Positions 21,342-30,067 of a stretch of 64,000 bases of DNA are shown piece by piece. This DNA comes from Arthrobacter sp. SDTb3-6. GTDB lineage: Bacteria > Actinomycetota > Actinomycetes > Actinomycetales > Micrococcaceae. Where the stretch lies: contig NZ_JAAMFN010000004.1 of the NCBI RefSeq assembly GCF_013376095.1, forward strand, positions 62,001 through 126,000, given 5' to 3'. The notes under the pieces are model-generated. The model did no database searches, was not told where the DNA came from, and saw only the letters and a program-made list of their open reading frames with translations. Position numbers and translations under genes: made by a program. Position 1 is the stretch's first letter; the number at the start of each line of letters is the position of its first letter.

Positions 21342-21959
21342 ATGGTTGAAGGACCCGGCCAAAAGGACCGGTATCATCAGGATCCCGTCTCGGAACGCCA
21401 TCGCAACGATGCCCCCACCGGACACAAGCACGATATAGGCGGCGAACGCGGCGTCGGGCGCGAATTCGGCGACGGCGGTGTTGAAGTCGCACACGGTGTC
21501 ACCTCCATATTGAAGGACCTGGGCCACGCCGGCGCCGACATCGGCCTGGCTGTCGCCCACGGCGTCACCGGCAGCCTCAGCGATGCGGGCCACGCCGTGG
21601 AAAACGTAGGGCGCGCCTTCGAAACCGAAGAGACCCTTGCCCGCCACGACGCCCACCACAACGAACGCGTGGACCGGAAGTACGGCGAGAAGATCGCCCG
21701 CGACGAGTACCGCGACGAACGCACCGCCGAGCGCGCGCAGCACCACGTCGAGCACAAGGAGGCCGGCCGTGCACGCCACGTGGAGCACCTCAAGGACAAG
21801 GGCAAGGAGCCATACAAGATTGAAAACGCGCAAAAGGAAGCCGAACACGACAACGCGCACCTCGAGGCCAAGGAAGCGCACAAGGTAGGCAAGGAGCACC
21901 TGAAGGAATCGCGCAAGGAAGCCAAGGCGCGGGTCAACAGGTTGCGGAAGCAGCGGTAA
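21342..21959 (+). CDS. Highly charged, His-rich helical protein of unknown function
   Basis: A 205-residue protein I cannot assign to a family. Two stretches near the middle repeat the pattern AHGVTxxLxDxGHA (about residues 49-84). After residue 90 the protein is almost entirely charged and probably one long helix (TEETLARHDAHHNERVD, RDEYRDERTAERAQHHVEH, LKESRKEAKARVNRLRKQR). His is unusually frequent; there is no Cys, signal peptide or membrane segment. The composition recalls desiccation or stress (LEA-like) proteins or a nucleic-acid- or metal-binding protein, but this is inference. AAAGGAG and a canonical promoter support the start. Confidence 0.7.
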   Translation: MVEGPGQKDRYHQDPVSERHRNDAPTGHKHDIGGERGVGREFGDGGVEVAHGVTSILKDLGHAGADIGLAVAHGVTGSLSDAGHAVENVGRAFETEETLARHDAHHNERVDRKYGEKIARDEYRDERTAERAQHHVEHKEAGRARHVEHLKDKGKEPYKIENAQKEAEHDNAHLEAKEAHKVGKEHLKESRKEAKARVNRLRKQR

Positions 21960-22112
21960 CTGACGACCACCCCCGACACCTGACGCCCGATCCGCCGGTC
22001 GCGGTTGGCTTTGCGCGGACTCGGGCGTCGGGCTTTGCCCGGCCGGCTTGGCCGGGCTGATATTGGCTGGGTGGCTTGCTGGCTTGCTGACTTGCTGGCT
22101 TGGCGCGGCTGG

Positions 22113-22751
22113 CTAGCTGGCGGCGCCGGAGGCCAGCACGCCGACGCCGAGGGCGGCGATGATCCCGCTGCTGGCACGTTCCAGGGTGCTGTTGACCTTG
22201 GGCCGGCGCAGCCACGTCATGGCCTTGTAGGCAAGCACCGCCACCACGGCCAGGTACGCAAAGGCGATGACCGCCTCCACGGCACCCAGGACCATGGCAG
22301 TGGCCAGGGTGTTGCCACCGCGCGGGATGAACTGCGGCACCACGGCCAAGTAGAACAGGCCCACCTTGGGGTTGAGCAGCGTGGACAGTGCGCCGGCGCC
22401 AAAACCGGCCAGGCGGCTGTACGGCAGCGGCGCCTGCGCGCCTTCCTTTATTCCGGCACGGGCGGCCCTGCGGGCTTTCAGGAACGACGACACCCCGAGG
22501 TAGACAAGGTAGATGCCGCCGGCGATCTTGACCCACCGGAACACTTCGGCGGACTGCTCGAGGACGGCCGCAAGGCCCACGCCCACCAGGCCCGCCCACA
22601 CGATGGCGGCCGACGCCGAACCGGCTGCTGCGGCCACTCCGGCGCTTGCGCGGTTCAAGGCGATGCGCAGCACCAGAAAGGTGTCCGGGCCCGGGGTCAG
22701 CGACAGCAGGAGGCACAGGCCGGCGAACGCCAGCAGGGAAAGCAGGGTCAT
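22113..22751 (-). CDS. LysE/RhtB-family amino-acid exporter
   Basis: A 212-residue inner-membrane exporter with about six membrane segments. Family signature near the N-terminus: LTPGPDTFLVLRIALNRASAGVAAAAGSA, and mid-protein LNPKVGLFYLAVVPQFI. Members export amino acids or homoserine lactones; substrate here is unknown. The start ATG follows GACAAT at 7 nt (leaderless style). It is a tandem paralog of the gene at 23006-23644, of identical length and very similar sequence, separated by a repeat-containing 254-bp spacer. Confidence 0.9.
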   Translation of the reverse strand: MTLLSLLAFAGLCLLLSLTPGPDTFLVLRIALNRASAGVAAAAGSASAAIVWAGLVGVGLAAVLEQSAEVFRWVKIAGGIYLVYLGVSSFLKARRAARAGIKEGAQAPLPYSRLAGFGAGALSTLLNPKVGLFYLAVVPQFIPRGGNTLATAMVLGAVEAVIAFAYLAVVAVLAYKAMTWLRRPKVNSTLERASSGIIAALGVGVLASGAAS

Positions 22752-22801
22752 GGAGTCAATTGTCCGGCACAGGGAGGGCTGCGGGCAACGGACGTCCGGC
22801 G

Positions 22802-22934
22802 TGCCGTCCTTTATGCGCCGGACCGGGCGTGGGTTTGGCGCGAGCCGGAAGTTGCCGTCCTTTATGCGCCGGACCGGGCGTGGGTTTGGCGCCAGTGGAC
22901 AAGCTGCGCCAAACCCGGCCCGGGTCCGGCGCAT
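22802..22934. repeat. Array of one unit in direct and inverted orientation
   Basis: Two identical 40-nt direct copies at 22802-22841 and 22853-22892 (starting TGCCGTCCTTTATGCGCCGG) are followed by an inverted, slightly diverged 29-nt copy at 22906-22934. The second copy and the inverted one form a hairpin of about 29 bp with a 13-nt loop. It lies between the two exporter genes and encodes nothing recognisable. It may terminate transcription from the upstream paralog or be a mobile palindromic element. Confidence 0.8.
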
Positions 22935-23005
22935 GGTGTAAGCGGTGCCAGGAACCCGAGGCGGGCAATGCAGCGGGCAAAATTAGCAGAACGCGAAATC
23001 AGCAG

Positions 23006-23644
23006 TCAGCTGGAGGCGCCGGAGGCCATGACGCCCACGCCCAGCACCGCCAGGATGCCGCTGCTGGTGCGCTCAATAACGGTGTTGACCTTGGGCCTGC
23101 GCAGCCACTGCACCACCTTGAAGGCAACGACGGCAATCGCGGCCAGGTAGAGGAAGCCGATGGCGGCCAGTGTCAGGCCCAGGACCATGGCCATGCCCAG
23201 CGTGTTGCCGCCGTGGGGGATGAACTGGGGCACCACCGCCAGGTAGAACAGGCCCACCTTGGGGTTGAGCAGTGTTGAGAGCAGCCCCGATCCGTAGGCT
23301 GCACGGCAGCTGTAGCGCAGCGGCGGCCGGCCCTCAACGGCCACGCCTTCCCGGGCAGCCCTGCGCGCCTTCAGGAACGAGGAGACGCCCAAATACAGCA
23401 GGTACAGCCCGCCGGCGATCTTGAGCCACCGGAACACCTCGGCCGACTGCTCCACAATGGCCGCCAGGCCCAAACCGACCAGCGCGGCCCAGAGCAGCGC
23501 GCCGGTGGCGGAACCTGCCGCCGCGGCGATGCCGGCCCGGGCGCGGGACATGGCGATCCGCAGCACCAGGAACGTATCCGGGCCCGGGATGAGGGCAAGC
23601 ATGAGGCACAGCCCGGCAAAGCCGAGGAGGGAAATCACTGTCAT
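23006..23644 (-). CDS. LysE/RhtB-family amino-acid exporter, paralog
   Basis: A 212-residue exporter closely matching the gene at 22113-22751 throughout, including IPGPDTFLVLRIAMSRARAG and LNPKVGLFYLAVVPQFIPHGGNT. About six membrane helices are expected. The tandem arrangement indicates a local duplication followed by divergence, possibly to widen substrate range. Its ATG lies 6 nt after GACAAT, matching the leaderless pattern; both paralogs kept this promoter region. Substrate unknown. Confidence 0.9.
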   Translation of the reverse strand: MTVISLLGFAGLCLMLALIPGPDTFLVLRIAMSRARAGIAAAAGSATGALLWAALVGLGLAAIVEQSAEVFRWLKIAGGLYLLYLGVSSFLKARRAAREGVAVEGRPPLRYSCRAAYGSGLLSTLLNPKVGLFYLAVVPQFIPHGGNTLGMAMVLGLTLAAIGFLYLAAIAVVAFKVVQWLRRPKVNTVIERTSSGILAVLGVGVMASGASS

Positions 23645-23650
23645 GCCTCA

Positions 23651-23656
23651 ATTGTC
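23651..23656 (-). promoter_or_regulatory. Putative -10 of the leaderless LysE-family gene
   Basis: Minus-strand GACAAT, 6 nt, ATG at 23644. The other paralog has the same GACAATTGA context before its start at 22751, showing that the promoter was duplicated with the gene. Confidence 0.4.
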
Positions 23657-23765
23657 CGGCATGCCGGCTGCCGAACTTGCGCGCCGGCCCCGGCAGCAGG
23701 CACTTGCCGTCTGGCATCCCAGACGCAACCGCAGCCGGTCCGCGAAAGGCGGCAGGACGGCGTCG

Positions 23766-23771
23766 TACGCT
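23766..23771 (+). promoter_or_regulatory. Putative -10 of leaderless hutI
   Basis: TACGCT, 6 nt (GGGGGA), ATG at 23778. The G-run is too close to the start for a normal ribosome site, so the leaderless reading is preferred. Confidence 0.4.
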
Positions 23772-23777
23772 GGGGGA

Positions 23778-24983
23778 ATGAGCGAACTGATCACCAACAT
23801 CGGCGAATTGATGACGCAGGACCACGAACAGGGGACGCGGCACAATGCGGCGGTGGTGCTGGAGGGGGAGCGGATCGCCTGGATTGGCGACGCCGTCCAC
23901 GCGCCTGCCGCGGACACCGCCACCGACGCGCAGGGCCGGGCCGTGCTGCCGGGCTGGGTCGATTCACACTCGCACCTGGTCTTCGCGGGTGACCGGACGG
24001 CCGAGTTTGAGGCGCGCATGGCCGGGGAGGGCTACAGCGCCGGCGGCATTGCCGTCTCCGTGGACGCCACCCGCGCCACGGCGGACTACGACCTCACCCG
24101 CCTGGCGCTGGGCCGGGTGGCCGAGGCCGTCTCGCAGGGCACCACCTACCTGGAGACAAAGACCGGCTACGGGCTGGACGTGGAGCACGAGGCCCGCAGC
24201 GCCCGGATCGCCGCCAGCATTGCCGACGAGGCGACCTACCTCGGTGCCCACCTAGTGCCGGCCGGCGCCGACGCGGACGAGTACACGGACCTGGTCTGCG
24301 GGGAGATGCTGCGCGCCGTGCGGCCGTTCGTGACGTGGGCCGACGTCTTTTGCGAGACGGGCGCGTTCACGCCGGAGCAGTCGCGCCGGGTGCTCGCGGC
24401 CTGCCGCGACGCCGGGCTGGGGCTGCGCGTGCACGGCAACCAGCTGGGCCCGGGTGCCGGCGCCGCGCTCGCCGTGGAATTCGGCGCCGCCAGCGTGGAC
24501 CACGTGAACTTCCTGACGGACGACGACGTCGACCTCCTTTCGCAGTCGTGGTCCGGCTGGGCGGGTGGCGCGGGGGAGCGGGGCACCGTGGCCACCGTGC
24601 TGCCGGCGTGCGACCTGTCCACGCGGCAGCCACTGGCCCCGGCCCGGCGGCTGCTGGACGCCGGCGTGCAGCTGGCCATCGCCTCCAACTGCAACCCCGG
24701 CACCTCCTACACGTCCTCGGTGGCGTTTTGCGTGACCACCGCCGTGTTGCAGATGGGCCTTTCCGTGCACGAGGCCGTGCGCGCCGCCACCTGGGGCGGA
24801 GCCCTGGCACTCCACCGGGAAACCGGCATCGACGGGGACGGCCGCCGCGCGGTGGGGTCCATCGCCGTCGGGCACCGGGCGGACCTGCACATGCTCAAGG
24901 CGCCGTCGGCCACACACCTGGCCTACCGCCCCGGCATACCGCTAACGCACGCGGTATGGCGCGCCGGCGCCCGGGCAGTCTAG
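23778..24983 (+). CDS. hutI: Imidazolonepropionase
   Basis: Amidohydrolase of 401 residues that opens imidazolone-5-propionate to N-formimino-glutamate in histidine degradation. Metal-binding DSHSHLVFAGDR, substrate-binding TYLETKTGYGLDVEHE, and the later VDHVNFLTDDD and ASNCNPGTSYTSS all fit HutI; usual length about 405. No other hut gene is in the window, so the rest of the pathway is elsewhere or lies outside. The start agrees with the -10 spacing. A long hairpin at 25015-25072 separates it from convergent GH101. Confidence 0.93.
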   Translation: MSELITNIGELMTQDHEQGTRHNAAVVLEGERIAWIGDAVHAPAADTATDAQGRAVLPGWVDSHSHLVFAGDRTAEFEARMAGEGYSAGGIAVSVDATRATADYDLTRLALGRVAEAVSQGTTYLETKTGYGLDVEHEARSARIAASIADEATYLGAHLVPAGADADEYTDLVCGEMLRAVRPFVTWADVFCETGAFTPEQSRRVLAACRDAGLGLRVHGNQLGPGAGAALAVEFGAASVDHVNFLTDDDVDLLSQSWSGWAGGAGERGTVATVLPACDLSTRQPLAPARRLLDAGVQLAIASNCNPGTSYTSSVAFCVTTAVLQMGLSVHEAVRAATWGGALALHRETGIDGDGRRAVGSIAVGHRADLHMLKAPSATHLAYRPGIPLTHAVWRAGARAV

Positions 24984-25014
24984 CGCGGAAAGCCCCGGCC
25001 GCATCAAAAAGTGA

Positions 25015-25072
25015 CCCGCACTAGATGCCGAAAATCCCACGAATCCGTGGGATTTCCGACATCTACTGCGGG
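25015..25072. terminator. Long hairpin between convergent hutI and GH101 genes
   Basis: Arms of about 27-28 nt with three mismatches: CCCGCACTAGATGCCG at 25015 pairs with the complement ending at 25072, and the inner parts are AATCCCACG and CCGTGGGATT. Position between two converging stops suggests a bidirectional terminator; the length is also like the other palindromic elements in this window. Confidence 0.6.
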
Positions 25073-25089
25073 TAAGTTGTGTAGCCGGG

Positions 25090-28000
25090 CTACGGCGTGC
25101 AGGCCGTATCAGCCGGGCGCGCGGCCGGGTCGAAACCCGCGGCCGCGGTCCCGCCGCTGCCAAACACCCGCATCTCGGCGGCCGACGCGAACTGCAGCCC
25201 ATTGAGGGCGCTGTTGGCCTGGAACTTCACGAACCGGGCCTTGACGGCCGGGAACGTGATGTTCTGCATGCCCGCCGCGTCCACCAGGTCACCGGTGGCG
25301 ACTTGCGTCCAGGTGGTGCCGTCCTCCGAGGTGAAGATGGTGTAGCCCTTCACCTTGCCGTTCTGGCCGCCGGACTGGCGGTCCTGGTAGCCGAAGCCGC
25401 TGACGGTGTATTCACCGTGGAGGTCCAGCTGCACCCAGTGCGGGTAGTCCGTGATGGTCGGATCCCATTCCGTGTGCCAGATGGTGCTGGCATCGCCGTC
25501 CAGGACGTTGGCGACGGGTCCCGCGCCGGGCCCTGTGGTCATGTTCTCGGAGTCCGCGCTCGCCGTCATGGACGATGGCGGCACCATGGCCTTGCTGCCG
25601 ACCGCGAGGTTCGAATCAGAGTCCACCGTCTTGGTGGCGCAGTCGTTGAAATACGTCGCGGCCGGGTGGATCACCGCGCTGGTCCCGGCGGCGCCCGCCG
25701 GGGCCGTGATGATCCACGTCGTCTTGGCCGTGGCGCCCGGCTTGACGGTGCCCGCCAGGTTGCCGTCCTTGACTGCCACCTGTGCGGTCCAGCCGGCGGG
25801 CAGGATGCCCAGCGACATGGCCACATTGGTGGCGTCCGTGGCCTCGTTGTTGGTGAACGTGGTCACGTAACTGTTGGTGGTGCCCGGGTTCAGGTCCGCG
25901 TTGGCCGGACCGGCCACGGCGGCGCAGGACGCCCCGACGCTGACAGCGCCAAGGTCAGTGACGGTGAAGTCATCGAGCACAAAGTCGGCACCTTTGGCAG
26001 CCCCGGTCTTCCGGAGGCCCACCCAGTCGTCCCCGCAGCCGGCCGTGAAGGTCCGTGAGTATGTTGCCGTGTCCAGGGCCGGGGCCATGGCCTCGTCCTT
26101 GAGGTCCTTCGACGTCACGGTGCCACCGGCTGTTCCTCCCGAAAGAGTGTCCGCACCGGTCACCCACTGCCATTGGCCGGCCACGTTCGTCTGGTACTTG
26201 AAGGACACCTTGTAGGAGTGGCCGGCCGTGAACGGCACCGTGGCGGGCACCGTCCGGTACACCAGGCCGGTGTTCTCCTCATGCGCCTTCAGCGAATGGT
26301 TCCCGTCCAGCACGTCGTCCACTGCCTGGCCGTTGAGGGAGCCTGCGTTGTACGGGCTGGCCGTGTTCTTCCACGCCTTTTGCGAGTAAGGGGCGTGGAG
26401 GTCGCTGATACTGGTGCGCGGATCGGTGGATCCGCCGGCGTCGCCCTTCACGAACGGACCCCAGCCGGGCTGGTTTCCTTCGAAGTTGGCGCTGGCGACG
26501 AGCTTTCCGGGGCTGCCCGCGGGCACGGCCACCGGCGTCGTGGTGTCCTCCATGATCCGCACGTCGTCCAGTGTCACCGCTGCGGCACCGGCCACTGCGC
26601 TGATGGACACATCCACTTTTTGGTTGACGGGGGCGGTGAACTGCACCGATGCCCGCTGTGAGTAGGTGCCCTGCTTGGCGTCGGACGCCATCTGGTTCTT
26701 GTCCGGGGTGATGTCGAAGGTGTTGGCCGCGTTGAGGCCCGTGCCTGTGACGCCGAGGGTGACGGCCCGGCGGCTGCCCGCGGCAATCTCCACATTGGCG
26801 CTGAGCGTGTACGACTTGCCCTTCTCCAGCTTCTTCACGCTTTGGCCGATGGACGACGCCGAGGTCCCCAGGACCGCTACGTTGTCACCGATGGAGGTAC
26901 GTGCGACGGCGGCGCCGCCGGTGGGGTTCCAGGCGTCGAGGTTGCCGGCGTTGAAGCCGGGGTCCACGAGCATGGAGCCGTCGCCATAGTTGGCGCTCTT
27001 GTTTACGGGCTGGTCGCCATTGGGTGCCAGCACGTAGGCCACTGCCTTGTCGCCGGTCAGGGTGACGGTGCCGTTGTTGTTGATGACGTCGGAGACCTTG
27101 GTGCGCCCTTGGTCCGTGAGCTTGTACAGCGTGAAGTTGCGCTTGTTGGCGAACTGGCTGGTCAGCGTAAACGTGGTGGTGCCGCCGGTTGCCGAGTAGA
27201 AGTACATCTTGTCGGCGTCGGTGGGGGAGGTGGTCTTGGAGTTGTTTGCCGCGTCCTGCCAGGGCAGCAGGTACGTGCCGCCGTTCAGGACCACGGCGTT
27301 GCCCATCGTGATCCGGCGCTGGCCATTGACCATCTGGACGGCCACCCCGCCCGTCAGCGTTGCCGACTTGCCAAAGTCCCAGTTGGTCACGTCAAAGTGC
27401 TGGAGGAACTTGGTGGGCAGGTTGTTGACCCAGATGTTGTTGTAGAACGCGTTGAAGTCGTCCTGGCCAGTCCAGCCCTCAAACTCCTTCAGCTGGGTGC
27501 CTCCCAGCAGCGGGTCCGTGTTCCAGACGTCGCGCTGGGAGTTGGAGATGAAGCGGACAATGTTGGAGTTGATGCCCTTGTTCGTGGCGCCACCATAGTT
27601 CTTGTCATTGGCCCAGTGCGACCAGATCGAGTTGCCCTCGAACTTGTACGCCCACTCGGAGGCCACCTCGAAGCCCATCTTGTGCAGCTGGGTGGCGAGC
27701 TGGTCGGCCAGCCATCCACTGGAGTAGTAGGCGTCGATGTAGATCGTTTTGATGCCGGGGGCTTCCTTGCGGAGTTCGGCGAATCGGTCCAGGATGGCGC
27801 CGGTGCCCAAGTCCTTGCGCTGGTCAATGTGGTACGACTGGTTCAGCCAGTCCCAGCCGTTGACCTGGCCGGAGATCATGCCGTCGCTGAAGCTCTTGGC
27901 CTGCGGGTACGCCTCGGTGACGTTGACGTGGACGGCAAGGTCGGCATTGAACGCCGCTCCCTTCGATGCCAGGGTATTCAGGTCCGCCAGGCCGCCGGCC

Positions 28001-29697
28001 CGGGTGTTGTAGTCTCCGCCGTAGTCCGGATGGCCGGAGTCGTGGCCTTCATTGGCGTAGCCCTTTTCCAGGACCCACTGGCCCAGGTCGTCCGTGGACT
28101 GGGAGATCCGCTTGACGTTGTCGAGCGTCTTCAGGAACGGGTTGGTGGCTTGCGAGGCGAAGTTGAACGGGATGTGCTGGACCACACGCTCGGGCACGCG
28201 GTCGGCGCCCAGGGGCGCCGTCATGGCGGTCCGGTACGCCGTGGCGCCGTCTTCCCAGGTGACCTTGCCGTCGCCATTGGCGTCGGCGGAGAGGACCACG
28301 GTGGTTTTGGGCAGGGTGTAGAACTGCACGCGGGGATCAGTGGCCCCGGCGGCTGCGTAGGTGTAGTTGCCCACGGACAGTTCTGCGCGCTTGGCGCCGT
28401 TGCCGGCGTCGACAATCCGCGACTGCAGCCGGGTGTTCCAGTTGTTGTTGTTGTCCTGGGCCGAGTCGTCCGTGGCGTTGGTCATGAGTCCGGCGGAGAG
28501 CTGGGAGTTGCTGACAAAGCCGTAGGGGGTTCCGACGTCGGCCGGGTCCACCTTGCTGCCGCCCGTGACGGACAGGAACTGGTCCGCCGTGGTGGTGGAA
28601 TCGGTGGAGATCTTGGTCCGGGCCAGCTGGGCAGCCGGATCGCTGGAGTCAACGGACACCAGGGACTGGTTGGGGATGGCCAGCTGGTCAAGGGTTGCGG
28701 CGGCGCTGCCGGAAATCTTCGTGACGGCGAACTCCACCGTGTTTTTGGCGGTGGCCGTCAGCGAGGATTCGATGGTGAGGTTCGGGAAGTCCGCGAACGT
28801 GGACGAGTAGGTGGCTGTTGCGCCACTGGCCGACATGGTGGTGGTGGCCGCGTGGTTCTTGCCGTTCAGCGTGAATTCCGAGAGTTTGTCCGCCTGGCCG
28901 GCCAGCGACTTGCCGTCCAGCGAATAGGAGATGACTTGCGGGAATTCCTTGCCTACCTTTACTTCCAGGCCGGCGCCGTTGCTGATCGTTACCGGGGTTG
29001 CCGGATCCGCCGGGGGCGCGGGCGGGACGGGCACCGGGGTGGTGTCGCCGGTGGCGCGCACGCGCAGTTCCGAGGCGGAGACGTTGTTGCTGCCGTTGAT
29101 GGTGCTGTCGGCCTCAAACTTCACGTAGCGGGCCTTGACCGGGCTGTCGAAGAGGATGGTCTGCACCTGGGTGTTCGACGTCGGCTGGGCCAGGCTGCCC
29201 GATGCCACGGGTGCGCCCCAGTCGCCGGCCGGATCCGTGGCCACGGAGCGGTTGTCGGTGGCGAAGACCTTGTAGTCCTTCACGGGGCCGTTGGCCTGGT
29301 TCTTGACGGAGTAGTCCAGCCCGGTCAGGGTGAAGGATCCGCCCACGTCCCAGGAGATCCAGTGGGGGAGGGGGTCGGCCACGCCGACGCCGTCGACCAC
29401 CTTGTAGGCGACAGTCCACTGCGAGGCATAATCGTTGTCGAAGGCGCCGGCCGCCGTGCCGTCCAGGGCGGGCGGGGCCGGGTAGGCGGGCGACTGGGAG
29501 TCGGCCCCGATGAGCGTGTACTGCGACGGGGTGACGGGCGTGCCGGTCGGGTCCGGGGCGGCCTGGGCGGCGGACCCCATGCCGACGCTCAGGGTGGCTG
29601 CCAGCGTCAGCGCGGCCGCGGCGGCCGTGGCGCGGTGCAATCTCGGGCGCAGTTGTGGCGGAGGTGCCGCCAGGGTGCAAGGTTGGGGGGATTTCAC
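25090..29697 (-). CDS. Secreted GH101 endo-alpha-N-acetylgalactosaminidase
   Basis: A 1535-residue enzyme that releases the Gal-GalNAc disaccharide from Ser/Thr-linked O-glycans. GTG 29697 follows AAAGGA; a signal peptide (arginine-rich, then Ala-rich helix) ends near AAQA at residue 46. Domains: F5/8 type C-like (about 55-200); GH101 core (about 230-950) with the nucleophile Asp655 in TIYIDAYYSSGW, acid/base Glu681 in ASEWAYKFEG, and GGATNKGINSNIVRFISNSQ; galactose-binding-like domains (DPGFNAGNLDAWNP; ANFEGNQPGWGPF); an NEW3-type beta domain (SLGILPAGWTAQV); and a C-terminal F5/8 type C domain. No LPxTG anchor, so probably released. The loop between the catalytic residues is shorter than in the pneumococcal enzyme as I recall it. 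Confidence 0.93.
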   Translation of the reverse strand: MKSPQPCTLAAPPPQLRPRLHRATAAAAALTLAATLSVGMGSAAQAAPDPTGTPVTPSQYTLIGADSQSPAYPAPPALDGTAAGAFDNDYASQWTVAYKVVDGVGVADPLPHWISWDVGGSFTLTGLDYSVKNQANGPVKDYKVFATDNRSVATDPAGDWGAPVASGSLAQPTSNTQVQTILFDSPVKARYVKFEADSTINGSNNVSASELRVRATGDTTPVPVPPAPPADPATPVTISNGAGLEVKVGKEFPQVISYSLDGKSLAGQADKLSEFTLNGKNHAATTTMSASGATATYSSTFADFPNLTIESSLTATAKNTVEFAVTKISGSAAATLDQLAIPNQSLVSVDSSDPAAQLARTKISTDSTTTADQFLSVTGGSKVDPADVGTPYGFVSNSQLSAGLMTNATDDSAQDNNNNWNTRLQSRIVDAGNGAKRAELSVGNYTYAAAGATDPRVQFYTLPKTTVVLSADANGDGKVTWEDGATAYRTAMTAPLGADRVPERVVQHIPFNFASQATNPFLKTLDNVKRISQSTDDLGQWVLEKGYANEGHDSGHPDYGGDYNTRAGGLADLNTLASKGAAFNADLAVHVNVTEAYPQAKSFSDGMISGQVNGWDWLNQSYHIDQRKDLGTGAILDRFAELRKEAPGIKTIYIDAYYSSGWLADQLATQLHKMGFEVASEWAYKFEGNSIWSHWANDKNYGGATNKGINSNIVRFISNSQRDVWNTDPLLGGTQLKEFEGWTGQDDFNAFYNNIWVNNLPTKFLQHFDVTNWDFGKSATLTGGVAVQMVNGQRRITMGNAVVLNGGTYLLPWQDAANNSKTTSPTDADKMYFYSATGGTTTFTLTSQFANKRNFTLYKLTDQGRTKVSDVINNNGTVTLTGDKAVAYVLAPNGDQPVNKSANYGDGSMLVDPGFNAGNLDAWNPTGGAAVARTSIGDNVAVLGTSASSIGQSVKKLEKGKSYTLSANVEIAAGSRRAVTLGVTGTGLNAANTFDITPDKNQMASDAKQGTYSQRASVQFTAPVNQKVDVSISAVAGAAAVTLDDVRIMEDTTTPVAVPAGSPGKLVASANFEGNQPGWGPFVKGDAGGSTDPRTSISDLHAPYSQKAWKNTASPYNAGSLNGQAVDDVLDGNHSLKAHEENTGLVYRTVPATVPFTAGHSYKVSFKYQTNVAGQWQWVTGADTLSGGTAGGTVTSKDLKDEAMAPALDTATYSRTFTAGCGDDWVGLRKTGAAKGADFVLDDFTVTDLGAVSVGASCAAVAGPANADLNPGTTNSYVTTFTNNEATDATNVAMSLGILPAGWTAQVAVKDGNLAGTVKPGATAKTTWIITAPAGAAGTSAVIHPAATYFNDCATKTVDSDSNLAVGSKAMVPPSSMTASADSENMTTGPGAGPVANVLDGDASTIWHTEWDPTITDYPHWVQLDLHGEYTVSGFGYQDRQSGGQNGKVKGYTIFTSEDGTTWTQVATGDLVDAAGMQNITFPAVKARFVKFQANSALNGLQFASAAEMRVFGSGGTAAAGFDPAARPADTACTP

Positions 29698-30067
29698 GAA
29701 TTCAAGTCCTTTGCGGGAAGGGAAATGCGTCAAGTGTGCCGGGGAATGCCCGGCGTACGGGCCGGCGACTGGCGGGACCAGGTGTGGCGGGATCGCCGGC
29801 GCCCGAACCGTTGTTATGGATAACAAGAGAAGTGTTCCACGCGAGTGACCTGGATTACAAGGGCCGGTTCCACGAGGTCCGCCGGGTGACCCCAGGGATC
29901 GGTCGGGTCCCCCGCGAAGGGTCGGCATGATTGATTGGCGTTAAGTTGATTATTTTCACCTGCTTTAAATCATTAACAATCATTGCGTGCTAGGCTTGGT
30001 CTATAGAATGAAACCGCCGGCGCGGCCCCGCTGCTGCCGGACCCCCACCTCAAGGAGTATGCACACA
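29698..30067. promoter_or_regulatory. Divergent control region of the GH101 and amino-sugar genes
   Basis: 370 bp without a gene. It contains an operator-like palindrome (29811-29826) and an AT-rich island (29926-29990) rich in TGATT/AATCA, including AATCATT twice 10 bp apart (29968-29974, 29978-29984). TATAGA at 30002-30007 may be a -10 for the operon. The AT content contrasts sharply with the surroundings. The DeoR regulator at 33901-34692 is the obvious candidate to bind here. Confidence 0.5.
29811..29826. promoter_or_regulatory. Operator-like palindrome TTGTTAT-GG-ATAACAA
   Basis: Perfect 7-bp arms with a 2-bp centre, 114 bp upstream of the GH101 start. The size and symmetry fit a dimeric repressor site. 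Which protein binds is not shown by the sequence; the DeoR regulator of the neighbouring operon is likely. Confidence 0.5.

Noticed and set aside
26842-29823. 993-codon open frame antisense to the GH101 gene
   Set aside because: Same shadow effect. The predicted protein has no recognisable domain and the GH101 frame has clear catalytic motifs and a signal peptide.
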